NCBI RefSeq assembly: GCF_019175385.1
Contig: NC_083346.1
Span: 62,215,821 to 62,279,820, forward strand
DNA from: Lycium barbarum
Taxonomy: Eukaryota; Streptophyta; Magnoliopsida; Solanales; Solanaceae
Length of the DNA: 64,000 nt
Direction of reading: 5' to 3'
The translations under genes were made by a program, and so were the position numbers. The notes beneath the pieces are model-generated. The model ran no database searches and had not been told where the DNA came from. It saw only the letters and a list, made by a program, of their open reading frames with translations. Each line of letters starts with the position of its first letter. The first letter of the stretch is position 1. Of the stretch, positions 46,675 to 57,840 are shown in pieces.

Positions 46675-49506
46675 TGTCACGACCCAACCCCGTAGGCCGT
46701 GACTAGTGCCCGAACTGGGCACCCGAACACACTCATCAAATCCGAATCACATACAGATAGCGTATACTGGCACAAATATCACACGCTGCCTCAAAGTATA
46801 TCAAACTGTCTCAGACACATTGCAAACACAACCGTATATGTACATATATATCAGAAGCCGACAAGGCTATCAAATGGCGCAACGGCCCAAAACATATACA
46901 AACGCACGCCGACAAGGCTGCCATGGTAAGTGGGATCATACAAACACACCCGTACAGAAGTAGGCACAAAACCCACATATACGTCTACAGACCTCTAAAC
47001 AGATAGACCGAATCATATGGCGGGACAGGGCCCCGCCGTACCCCTGAACAAATACATACATATGGAACGAACGAAGATATATACCAAAATGTAGGCTCCT
47101 GAATAAGAGGAGCACTCCAAACAGCAGAAGAGGGTATCCTGAACGGCTGGATCACCAAACTGTGAGTCTGCAACTGCGGGCATGAAACGCAGCCCCCCGA
47201 AGAAAGGGGGTCAGTACGAAATATGTACTGAGTATGCAAAGCAGAAGATACAGAAAACAAATCTGAGGCATAAACGAAATAGAAGTACAGAACATAAGTG
47301 CAAACCCAAAATATCAAAATGTTTACTCTCAAAATATAAGTCATGCATAGGGCACAGAGAATATGGTCGCCCGCCCGTCGATGGCGCCATAACACAGCAT
47401 AACACCAGAAGGTTCAAATCTCCGTATCCCCGTCACACATCATAACACAGCATAAAGCCATACACAGCATAACGCCAAATATAAGTGGAACCCGGCCCTC
47501 AAGCGAGTGGCTCGGTGAACCATCAACACAGCATAACACCAGAATATATCGAAGTGCGCACGACAACAGAACCGGCCCGGGACTCGGCGAAAGGAATAAC
47601 AGAATGCACGAATAGAGTCGTGAGTAGTCATATGCATAAAATCATTATCATAACTTCAAACATAAGTAAAATGATCATATTTGAAATCGGAATAATGGTC
47701 ATACCAAATTCTTTCAAAGATTCTCCGAATTACATAAAGGAAGGTCGCGGGACCCACGGACGGGTATCGACCCGAATCAGGCCCGCTTATGGAAAACATA
47801 CTCATTATACGTCATGCCAACTCTTATGAAAATGTTGGAACAATCCGAGCCTTTATGCGAAAGATATGGCATTCAAAGATTACGAAATTCATTAAAGTGA
47901 AATCTTTTGTACAAAGTTTGGAAATCCCTTCTTTCAAAAACATAATGGTTCATTTTTCATCAAATCATACATAGGAGTGCCAAGGAATATATAGATCATA
48001 TCATGCTCGGATGTCGGATTTGGAATTTCCTTAAGGCTCTAATCTAGCCTATGTGAAACTAAGGCATGCCAAGAAAAGAAGGTTGCTTTACATACCTCGT
48101 ACGCACTCCAAGCTAGCCCAACTCAAGCTAATCCCAACCTACGCCTCGGGCTCCCCAAAGTCTTCAAATACGCCAACGAATATCAAACATTAGACATAGG
48201 TACTTAGGCGATTTACTCCAAACTAATACTCAAGTCTACAGAAATTTGGGCAGCATTTCCCCTGTAAAAAGGCCAACCCCGAGAATTTAACTCGGCCAGA
48301 ATCAACAACAGCAACAACAATAGCCAACCTAGCAACCCCAGTGACCAATCCGCAAGGTGATATAACATTAACAACTCTCTTTTACAACATTCAACAACAT
48401 TCATAATATTCAATTCGACGGCTTACATTCAAGCCACATCACCGCTCATACATTCAATTTCCAACCCGAACCCATACCAACAATATTCAAGGACATTTCA
48501 AACAAGTTACACAATATTTCCAACAATCCAACAATTTCTCCAATTTACCCGAAAACAGTCCCAAACCCGAGAACACAATCCATAACCCATTCTAACAATG
48601 CTATTCTCATGAAAATAAAAGTTGCACTAATTGCACATAATTCTCCAAATCAGTCCGCAACACTTACCATATAAACTTGCGACATTAATGCGTTCTTTGG
48701 CATATAGTATGACCCACATTCGGCTATCACCACACATGCATATATTAGTGATTCTTAGCCATCCTACACACTACAACAATCAAACATGCTACATAAGATC
48801 AATTCATCACCTCCACACCACACAACATACACACACCTCACACGGCTAACACACCAAGCACACGACCCACTTCCAACATACCCTATCTCATGATTTTCAT
48901 CCATTTTAGCATACTACAACATACATACAACATTTATAACACATAAAACAAGATCAAATATTACCTTTCTTCTGCAACTCCACACTTTGCCTAGGGTTTG
49001 CGATCTACTAAACGGATGTCTTGATCGCTCTAACAACACTTTCACGTTACTTAGGGACCTTCAATTAGTGGATTTGCACCAAAGAAATATTTTTGGGGTG
49101 GCTAGAATTGGACTTGGTTTTCTATGGTTCTTGGCCGAATGGTGTTGTTGAAGTTCTTCAACTTCTTGATTTTTATTCTAAGTGTTGAAGTGGTAAAGAT
49201 GACTTAGAAGTCATCCTTTTAAGCTCCCACATAATTTCACCATGTGTCTTTGGCCCACACATGTGTTGGACCATTTAAAATTGGCCACAAAGTGTGGAAC
49301 TTCTTGCATGATTTTCAACTTCCAAATTAGTGACTTTTGGTCCCAACTTTTCCTAATTGTTCCATGCCAACAATTTCATGAACAACTTATGTCTCAAAAT
49401 ATAATCGAAGGTCAAAAGTCTCGACTTCGAGTCCCGGAATGGTCTTGACCCTAACTTATCATAGTTAATCCGGATTGTCCCAATGTATAAAATACGGGAC
49501 GTAACA
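46675..49506 (-). repeat. G LTR3 (2832 bp)
   Basis: Outer right LTR. Double hairpin at 47193-47230 (C run 47193-47198, G run 47206-47210, CAGTAC 47212-47217, GTACTG 47225-47230). A short insertion (ATTTTTATTCT) near 49169 distinguishes it from LTR1 and LTR2. It ends GGGACGTAACA against the TSD. Confidence 0.92.
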
Positions 49507-49511
49507 TGTCT
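49507..49511 (+). repeat. TSD of compound element G, right copy (TGTCT)
   Basis: Identical to 31718-31722. Confidence 0.92.
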
Positions 49512-50545
49512 TTACCCCAATATTTCTTTCATTACCTCTATCAATACCCATAGACTATCTTGTATGTTCACCATTTCCACCAATATAGCTTATATCCGCT
49601 CTATACTCTCTATGATGGATCGTCTACCCACTCGCCCTTCTCTTGGGCTCATCTTTTCTCAATAATCTCTCCCTAGAACCCTTATCGGATATCCCATCGA
49701 GGACGCAATTCCTTTCGCTATTGTCTTACACACATGTAAAGTCAGTCCATTGATCATTCACAATTAAACCTTGTTTCCTCTTTCGTCTCACTTCCCATCC
49801 TTTTCCTCCAATGAATTCGTTCATAGAATAATAGTCTATGCATAGTTCAAGGTGGCATCAACTTCTCTCTCCTTTTCTTGCGATAAAACTACAACTTAAG
49901 GTTCAATGTTCCCTTCTCTGATCCAATTCCCGCTGCCATAGGAGTATTGTACTCCGCTATCCCAACATGTTAATAACGGGTAACACATGGTCCTTTTAGA
50001 ATTCTTTATATGGATGTCGCATAAACTCGTTCCTCACGCATAAGATATCTTGCTCAACAAATGGTTCCATAATTCTCGTCATAAGATAATTAGCCACACT
50101 GTTCATGCAGCACGATTCAAAATTTCAATCACTTCCTAACTCCTTGTTACATTCCTACTTAGTGTTAGAATATCCACAGGCTTTGATCCACTTCCACCCT
50201 CCGTTTATCGAGCTATTGTTCTAGCAGACCTTTCTTCTATTTGCCTCGCTTCTGCCTCTTCTTCTCTGTTTCCAATAGGCCTTTCTTTCTTCTTCTACTA
50301 CCACTCACATCCCATATACCAAGCGTTCGTCATTTACCATTCTTTTGTTGCGTCAATCAACCATATTTTTATTTCACGTTCTTTCATATCTGTAACAACT
50401 CCTGTTATATAACCGTTCAAGCAAAATTCCTTGATGCATAACTTAAACTATACAACAGAACACAACTGCGATCATATGGTCAACCAATTGCTAGGCAAGG
50501 AGCTTTTGTGAACACATCTCTTCTAATCTCTTTTCTCAAGGTACC
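49512..50545 (-). mobile_element. Element C internal region, continued (no coding signal)
   Basis: Pyrimidine-rich on plus, like 30114-31722, with no retroelement domain readable in any frame. Its last five bases, GTACC, form the left flank of solo LTR J. Confidence 0.55.
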
Positions 50546-50918
50546 TGTTACACTTTGAAAAATTTCATGTCATCGCGTAGTGAGTGAACTACTGCGAGCT
50601 TAAGGATAACAGGAAGTTCTTAGGATTATAAGACGGATAATTAGTAGTCTTAGAATGCGTATGTTAAGATCTTGGAGCTATATGAATTGATGGAATAAGG
50701 ATTGATAAGAATAAGTGGAGTATAAGTGAGGTTTAGGAAAGGTTTCGTAAATTATTGAGTTAAGAATTGTTTGGTAAGGTCGTGAGGACGAGTCATAGGG
50801 ATGTTTAGATCATTAATGAAGTATTAAACAAGTGTTAAGAAGGTTGTATAAGGATTGAAGATCAAACGAAACGATGAGAACAACTTCGGAAAAACTGTGA
50901 GTTGCACGACCATGTTAT

Positions 50919-51050
50919 ACGGCCCGTGGAATGTTATACGGACCGTATAATGGTCCGTATAACTCAACAGCAACTAAGTATTCCATGGTGGTGAACAACG
51001 ACCACTTTCACGGACCGTGCCATGTTCCGCGGACCGTACAAGTGTTTGTG
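50919..51050 (+). promoter_or_regulatory. Palindrome array upstream of a TATA box (J)
   Basis: TTATACGGACCGTATAA and GGTCCGTATAA dyads, then a diverged CACGGACCGTG, about 30 bp upstream of TATATAAA (51080-51087). Confidence 0.7.
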
Positions 51051-51467
51051 GAAGTCCCGACGGGCTGAGTAAGTTCAATTATATAAATGTGATCCCACTT
51101 TATTAATTTCATTTCCCACACACTTCTTCATATCTCTCAAGACCTCTAGAAGGTTCCACATACTTCATCTTCAAGAATACAAGGGAAATCAAAGGTTTAT
51201 ACCATATATTCAAGTGAATCAAGTGCAAGGAAGCTCACTAGGGTTCCTCCAAGTCAAGAATTCTCTTGGGAGTGAAGTTAGGGTTTTCTCCAAGTGAAGT
51301 ATTACCAACCAAAACCCGTTCCGATGCATTCAAAGGTGAGTTTCATGATTATTCTATGTTGTTTAAGGTATGAAAAAGTTGAAACACTTGGATTATGGAA
51401 AAAAAATGGAAAATGGATTACAAAGGGTGAGATTAGTGACAATTGTGAATAGTGGATTAATATGAAT

Positions 51468-51472
51468 CTTGA
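51468..51472 (+). repeat. TSD of solo LTR L, left copy (CTTGA)
   Basis: Identical copy at 54522-54526. Removal restores GAATCTTGATATGTTGAG. Confidence 0.95.
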
Positions 51473-51851
51473 TGTCACACCCCGACTTTACTAGGGTGTG
51501 ATGGGTACCCGACCCCATATTCGGAGCCGAGCGAACCCGCTGACTCTTATTACATATATAACCCTTTGAACCCCTAAATCAAGTACACATAATAAAATTT
51601 ACTGAAATATTCTTTTTGTTGCTTTCAAATCAACTAAAATCTGTAACTGTGTAAAACTTGTATCATAATACAAACTGACTCCCGAAACCCACGACTCCGT
51701 CTGCAAAGTCTCTAACTTTGAACAAAACGTCATAGCACATATACTCTGACTCAGCAGCACTCCAGAACAAGTGGAGCCTACCAACTCCGCTGGAACATCT
51801 TCTATGCTAGCTTCAGCTCATCTGGGTGTACCTGCGCGGCATGAAACGCAG

Positions 51852-51887
51852 CCCCGATGAAGAGGGGTCAGTACGATCAATGTACTG
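51852..51887 (-). promoter_or_regulatory. LTR double hairpin, L
   Basis: CCCC 51852-51855 with GGGG 51864-51867; CAGTAC 51869-51874 with GTACTG 51882-51887. Confidence 0.65.
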
Positions 51888-52035
51888 AGTATGCAAGGCA
51901 TAAATAGTAACATAGTAAGAGATGAACATGCGAACGTTAACTGTATGGGAATATAGAACATATCATAAGATAAAGGAGTAACCTGTACATGTGAGTGCCC
52001 CTGAGGGCGGATACCATGCATGCTTATCTGGTTAT

Positions 52036-52217
52036 GTCATATCATATCATATCATATCATATCATGTCATATCATTTCGTATCATATCATATCATATCAT
52101 ATCATATCATATCATATCATATCATATCATATCATATCATATCATATCATATCATATCATGTCATATCATATCATGTCATATCATTTCGTATCATATCAT
52201 ATCATGTCATATCATAG
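52036..52217. repeat. (ATATC)n pentanucleotide array, about 180 bp
   Basis: Period 5, interrupted by GTCAT and TTTCGT variants that themselves recur as CATGTCATATCATTTCGTAT near 52062 and 52171. This suggests a segmental duplication inside the array. The HIISYHIISY ORFs here are artefacts. Confidence 0.95.
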
Positions 52218-53612
52218 CGCCGAACAACGTCGGCTCGCCCACATAGCGCCGAAATACGTCGGCTCGCCCATATATCCCGCGTCCGGGCATCCCGCGTCCA
52301 GGATGATAACGCCAGCTGACCAGGTGGCAATGCAACATATGTCCCTTCCCCTCCATATCTCCCTCCCTCCCCCCATGTACATATACATATACATATATAG
52401 CATGCATGAGAGCCCAAAGAAAATCATGTATCCATCAGAGTGACGTAAGGTCGGTAACCTCTGATTATATTATGGAATGGCCATGGGTGTCGTGTCTCAC
52501 CTTGAAGGGATAATTAATATAAGGCGAGACTATCAATGAAGTGTGTCATCATGAGAAAACATAAAACAGAATCATAAGGCATTGTTTCATATACTTGGAA
52601 CCTTTAAAGTAGTCATTATCCATAATAGAGTTGAGATATCAAGAAATAGTTTAACATTTTCATATTGTCATATTCATGGTAGGAACATATCGTCAACATA
52701 TCTATCATAGACATTTTCTCATATTTGACTTCATCGTTGTCGTTATAAGATCATATTCATCATCTTAGTCATAAGAGCTTCCTATCTCTTAAAACTTGGT
52801 TTTCGGAAAGTATGGACATTTTGAAAAAAAAACAATTCTGAACTATTAGGAAAAGACTTATACCTTGGAGTCATAGACTTATAGCTTTTGCAAGTAAAGA
52901 AGATATAAAAAAAAACATTTGAGACATTATGACTTGGGGATCATGCCTTTGGAAGAAAAGGGACGAGCCTTACATACCTGTGCCACGACCAACTAGGTAC
53001 GCTTATTTGTCCGAGCCCGTAAGTCTACATTTAAGATGATTCACACTAATGTTAGCCTTTTCATCGTACATTTGTACCATACTTCAAATTATACTATTTT
53101 ATATTCTGCCGAAAATCGGGCAGCATCTCCCTTGTTTATATGCCTAGCCCAAATTCTCAATCCAGCAACCAACAACAACAACAACAATTCCAACATCAAT
53201 TATAATGTTTCCAATTCCAAAATATCTCATAAAACAGCCCACACGCTGTTTTTCAACTTTTACAACTAATTAACTCACTATACAGTCATTTAATCGTGCT
53301 TTCTTCGTAAATAATCCCATATTAATACAAGTAGAAAGAGATTCATACCTTTCTCCCTTTAATATTGTTGTATCTTCCCTTTTTCACCTTAGTTTTATGC
53401 CACAATGCACCGCCATACGATTTTGCAGCGAAAACTATACGCTATCCGGACTGGAATTGGGAAATTATACCTGGTTTCGGCTAAAAAGTGGGTGTGGAAA
53501 TGTTGGGGAATTTTCCAGAAATTATGGGAGGTTTTTGAGTATATTTGCTGAAAAAAATGGGGGTTTACCCCGTTTTATAACGTTCTGGATTCGGCCCAGA
53601 ACCGACATAAAA

Positions 53613-54200
53613 TGCTTCTGCGCGTTCGCGCAGAGTTAAATTTCCTGACTGGACGTTCGTTTAGTAAAAAGGTCATAACTCCTGATCCCGATATCGTGTG
53701 AGGGACCACGACCTATGGTTGAAAATCTATTTCAATTATCTACAACTTTTATTTCTGGGCATTTTCCCAAATTCCAAAATTATAATGCCGTTTTTGCCCC
53801 TGGAAGTCAAATCATCCAAAAATGTTTCCTTAAATCGTCCTTTTGGAGGGCTTATGCCCATTTTTGGCTTAAGGTTCCTTCTTAGGACTCTCTCAACTTT
53901 CCATATACTATTCATATGTCTTTTCACACGTCTTTTATAAGACTCCAGCATGTGGGCCCCACTTAGCTCGCAGCGGCAAGGGCTTTTCGTCAAATAACCT
54001 ATGAACTAATTCACACCATATGATCTCCAAATGTCATATATATGTTATTATTACCTCCTTGTAACACAACCTTCATTCCGAACTTGATTCTCGAGTTTTT
54101 GTTCAGCGCGTTCGCGCCACGTGGGGACGCGTTCGCGCTGTATCGGCCCTTTGGCCTTCTGCGCGTTCGCGCCACTCGCTGGCGCGTTCGCGCAGACCAT
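53613..54200 (-). promoter_or_regulatory. GCGCGTTCGCGC palindromes in solo LTR L
   Basis: CGCGTTCGCG dyads near 53619-53632 and, after a gap, several more at 54107-54197. The first lies on minus about 40 bp upstream of the TATA box at 53573-53580. Confidence 0.65.
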
Positions 54201-54521
54201 TTTTTTTTTCTGGCTTGCCCATCCAACTTGTAATGTCCATATTTCCTTACCCTGAGGTCCGATTGAGGAGCCGCTTGTTCCGTTGGAAACTAGACTTTCC
54301 GAACTTCACTTTAAACTTTTGTTTTACTTCAAAACTCTTAATATACTAGAACATATCATTTCTTCCATTTATACCAAAATTTTCGTATCAGACCTTGCCT
54401 AACTTTCTTTCAAAGCCTCGGAAGCTTAACCTCCTTAACCCTGGCGTAACTTTACTCTCCCTTTGACCCATACTAAGCCGTCTATAGTTTTGGTAACGTG
54501 AAATTTTTCTGGGGTGTAACA

Positions 54522-54526
54522 CTTGA
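54522..54526 (+). repeat. TSD of solo LTR L, right copy (CTTGA)
   Basis: Identical to 51468-51472. Confidence 0.95.
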
Positions 54527-55382
54527 TATGTTGAGATTGTAATCACGTGATGAATGATGTTAGGAGTATGAGAAAAACATTAGATGAGAATGAATGTAAC
54601 GTTGTAGTATGATTATGACTATGGATGACCATGAGAGTAAATTGTAGGAATTGAATAATGAAAATGATATTATGAATGTTATTATTGACGTTTGGGAGTT
54701 GAAATATGATATGGGGAAAGTAGTAGAAACAAAGGAAATGCTGCCCAATTTTCTTTAGCTTTAGTAAGCACGTTTAAGTGATCGATTAGCTAATGTTCGT
54801 GCGACTTCTCTTGAAGGTAGAAACGCGAATATTGAAGAGGGACGTTCGAGCGATAGAGTAGCTAGACGAAAAGGTATGTAAGAATAATCCTTTCCTTCTA
54901 AGGCATGAATCTTCTTAATTTTCCATGATCTTCCTATACGATGGAGACTATGAGTCTATGAATATACGAAGCTACATACACACAATATTAAGAAAGGAAA
55001 TACAATACGAGCATGATAATGATGATGATGAATATAAGTATGAGAAATCCTAGTATAATATAAGATGTCCATGAAGCTAATATTTCTACGTATGGTTTCA
55101 TCGATGCCTCTCCCTGCGTACACTCACCTTAAATTGTTAGTTCCTTCAAGGTGAGATATGATGTTGATGATTGCTCCATAATATAATCGGGAGTTCACGA
55201 CCTTATGTCACCCCGACATAGCCATAGTTGCCTTCAAATCCTAATGTATGTCTTTAATGATAAATGTATAATGATGCTAAGTCATGATATGTCTATGAAA
55301 TGATCAATAATGTTAGTTTATGATATACTTATGCGAGGTATGAAAATGTTAAGTTATGAATGATTATGTGACGATACGATTC

Positions 55383-55560
55383 CACCGTGCCTAAATGGCC
55401 GGGCATGTCACCGCGAAGGCGGGCCGCATACGATTCCACCGTGCCTAAAATGGTCGGGCATGTCGTCGTTAAGACGGGCTGCTATGTATACACCGTGCCT
55501 AAAAGGCCGGACATGATCACCACTAGTGGGCGGCATATGATGGTTACCCGGACGCGAGTT
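55383..55560 (+). repeat. GC-rich repeat module in J, about 3 diverged units
   Basis: CACCGTGCCTAAATGGCCGG-type units with ACGGGC/GCGGGC ends. It is the plus-strand counterpart of the 54-bp repeats in C and M, but unit lengths vary. Confidence 0.8.
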
Positions 55561-55737
55561 GATGATGAGGATTATGATGTGATGATATATGTGCTGAGAT
55601 GACATATGTACCACGATTATATAAATATATGATATTTGTATGAAATGTATTCACCTATGAAACTTATTCAGGTTATACCTTCCTCTCCTGGCTCATGATT
55701 TTTCTAGTATGTTTATTTCGTTCTTGTCTTACATACT

Positions 55738-55776
55738 CAGTACTATCTTCGTACTGACGTCCGTTTTCTTTGGACG
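55738..55776 (+). promoter_or_regulatory. LTR double hairpin, J (compensated stem)
   Basis: CAGTAC 55738-55743 with GTACTG 55751-55756; CGTCC 55758-55762 with GGACG 55772-55776, where D and G have CCCCC with GGGGG. Confidence 0.75.
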
Positions 55777-56209
55777 CTGTGTTCATGCCCATAGGTAGAC
55801 AGGGAGGTGAGCTTGATCCAGACTCGTAGGAGCCAGTAGCCGATTTGAGAGCACTCCATTGTTTCGGAGGTGCTTATGATTATTCTTTATGTACACATGT
55901 ATATCTTGGGCATGACGGGGTCTTGTCCCGTCTATATGTCTAGTACTTTAGTAAAGGCTCGTAGATACGCAGTGTGGGTTATATGGTCTCACGAGGTTGC
56001 TATTATGTATGTATGTATATGTTATTTTGATGGCCGAAAGGCTTATGTATAGATAAAAGAATTTATGTTCTCAAAAGAAAAATGATTTTCTTATGATTTG
56101 AGTATGAAATTTATAAAAGAACTTTTAATGAGCATGATAAGTAGTAGAACGAGTGGTGCTCGGTGGTTAGCCCCGGGTACCCATCACGGCCTCTAGTCGG
56201 GTCGTGACA

Positions 56210-56917
56210 GTATCGCCGAGGTCATTAAGGCTAGCTTATGGTGACATGAAAGTTTCTCCCACTATAATCCTCAGGTGAAGCCTAGCTTAATAATCTGATT
56301 CGGTGTTACATGCATTGGCCTATAAGTATACATCAAGCTCATTTTACAATTCGATCTTCCAAAGCATAAAAGGGCTAACCAAATTCTTCTAACTTACTAC
56401 TTCTTCTGGAATGCCTATCTCTTTAATTCTCCTTAGTATATAAAAATTCTTTCTATTTCAAGCACATCATTCTCCCTTCCCATGTTCCTTATTCCATCCT
56501 AACCTATTCATCATTCCCTTAGTTTAATACATACTTGCTATGTTTATCCTGCATTTTAACTACTATCTCTGTCCTTAATCACTCCTTGCTGGTCCTCTCT
56601 TTCTTCTCACAGCAATTCTGTCTACAGTTCCCACAATTTCCTTTAGATTCCTGGGAGAATTTCGGCAGAGTTTCCCTTGTAAATATAACAATCTCAAACC
56701 TGCACATAGCCCAGAAAACACATCCCATGCCTTAATAGGACACATATCGAAACACATATAATATGCAACTTCGCAGCACAAGACTGTTTACCATAAAAGG
56801 ATATAAGTAATAAAGCTTGTCTCATAAGTTGTACCTGCACACTCTTTCTCGAATTCCATTATATATATATATATATTTTACACACTATGTCCATCAACTC
56901 CCTTCGAGGAGGTTTAA
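56210..56917 (-). mobile_element. Element C internal region, continued
   Basis: Starts with the GTATC flank of J. Pyrimidine-rich on plus, no domain readable. It contains AATTTCGGCAGAGTTTCCC (56659-56677), the shared motif, and a short (TA)n at about 56862-56876. Confidence 0.55.
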
Positions 56918-57575
56918 TTACTTATAAATCATGATTCTGGCTATCACAGGGTCACTAACAAGCATAGACATCTCAAATTGTTTGATTGGCTCAGATTTTC
57001 ACCTCAACACAGTCAACAACATCAGGAGTAATATATGACAACGTAAAACCCGAATCAATCGATGCATACACATCATAAGAGGATACTGACAATATACCTT
57101 GGACAATATCAGGGGGAGACTCAAGATCCCGTCGCCCAGCTAACGCATAGGAATGATGCTGGGATCCACTTGGACTGGGCATTCCTCTTCGATCTCTATC
57201 ACAGCCTACTAATAACTGCCTTGGGGCACCTTTGAACTCACGGTCAAACCCTGAAGACTTGGTCCTCTTCCTCCAACCCCTGCCATCAAGGCTCGCACCA
57301 TGCTGCTGAACTTGCGCTGCTACTAACTGGGTTAGCAAAATGATGGCCTGTCTCATTTCCTGGCCCGAAGCATCTGGTAGAGGAATTGGGGGTGCTGGAG
57401 CTAAGGTTGAGGCTCCCTCTTGCCCATCTAGGGTGGACAGAGTATGCGAGAACCAAAATAGGGCCTTACTCTGGGGCTCGCCCTCCTTCATAGCTGTAGA
57501 TGACTCCCACTCACTTCTTTCATCGGCCACTATTTTGCCCTTCTGGGCTGCTGTAGCTTTTCTTTTCGTAGACAT
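56918..57575 (-). pseudogene. Element C gag-protease remnant with large internal deletion
   Basis: Opens MSTKRKATAAQKGK at 57575 (-) and reads through MRQAIILLTQLVAAQ, as in A gag. It then skips the capsid core and both zinc knuckles: KRTKSSGFDREF is followed at once by [15 protein letters not shown] and the protease motif ASIDSGFTLSYIT (Asp-Ser-Gly present). One extra base near 56993 shifts the frame. EPIKQFEMSMLVSDPVIAR is readable beyond it, to a TAA at 56918-56920. The conserved start and protease show that C was a Tekay/Del-like Ty3 element. It cannot make a functional Gag. Confidence 0.85.
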
Positions 57576-57767
57576 CGCTGAAATCATAACACATTATTAA
57601 GAAAGGAGGAATCTTACGTTATAGCTCTACCGCACGATCTATGAAGAAGAAGGACGGTCATTATTCCTAAATGCCCCGCAGCCTCTTGTTTATAAGTGTA
57701 GTGCGCTTCACACCCATAAACAAGACTCTGCTATACACGGCTTGTAGACACACCCTAGGACGGAACT
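57576..57767 (-). other. Element C leader between PBS and gag
   Basis: Contains the conserved leader motif on minus at 57624-57640 (AGATCGTGCGGTAGAGC), with one base change that weakens the CGAT arm. Confidence 0.7.
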
Positions 57768-57779
57768 GCTCTGATACCA
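57768..57779 (-). other. Primer-binding site of element C
   Basis: Minus strand TGGTATCAGAGC, 4 nt from the LTR at 57784. Confidence 0.92.
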
Positions 57780-57783
57780 CTTT

Positions 57784-57840
57784 TGTCACGACCCAACTAG
57801 GGGCCATGACGGGTACACGGAATGTCACGACCCAACTGGA
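57784..57840. repeat. Duplicated LTR terminus, 39-bp period
   Basis: TGTCACGACCCAACT and the GACGGG that follows occur twice, starting at 57784 and 57823. This is either a slippage event or two LTR ends joined. Confidence 0.8.

Larger units (their letters stand above)
31723..49506 (-). mobile_element. Compound element G: LTR-gag-LTR-gag-LTR, 17,784 bp
   Basis: Three LTRs of one family (31723-34526, 39649-44934, 46675-49506), all in minus orientation, enclose two short gag-only interiors. Only the outermost edges carry the TSD TGTCT. LTRs start on minus TGTTACATCCCGTATTTTATAC (TGTTACGTCCCG in LTR3) and end GGGTCGTGACA. Each interior has its own PBS, PPT and 20-nt hairpin. Interior 1 holds solo LTR K and the middle LTR holds solo LTR P. 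Without them the interiors are about 1775 and 1740 bp. No protease, RT or integrase is present, so mobility would depend on enzymes from another element. Confidence 0.92.
51473..54521 (-). mobile_element. Solo LTR L (3049 bp), nested in J
   Basis: On plus TGTCACACCCCGAC...GGGGTGTAACA with perfect CTTGA TSDs. It contains the double hairpin 51852-51887, the pentanucleotide array 52036-52217, GCGCCGAA-CGTCGGCTCGCCCA repeats 52217-52270, and TTTTATAA (a TATA box on minus) at 53573-53580 beside GCGCGTTCGCGC palindromes. It is related to solo LTR P. Confidence 0.95.
50546..56209 (+). mobile_element. Solo LTR J (2610 bp plus nested solo LTR L)
   Basis: TGTTACACTTTG...GGGTCGTGACA. Flanks are GTACC (50541-50545) and GTATC (56210-56214), a TSD with one C/T mismatch. 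The end (GGTTAGCCCCGGGTACCC...GGTCGTGACA) matches the A and N LTRs, so it belongs to their family. It contains the palindrome array 50919-51050, TATATAAA at 51080-51087, GGAAATGCTGCCCAATTTT (54734-54752), GC-rich repeats 55383-55560 and the double hairpin 55738-55776. Confidence 0.85.

Noticed and set aside
52020..52246. Long HIISYH-repeat ORFs on plus
   Set aside because: They are translations of the ATATC microsatellite in several frames, not a protein.
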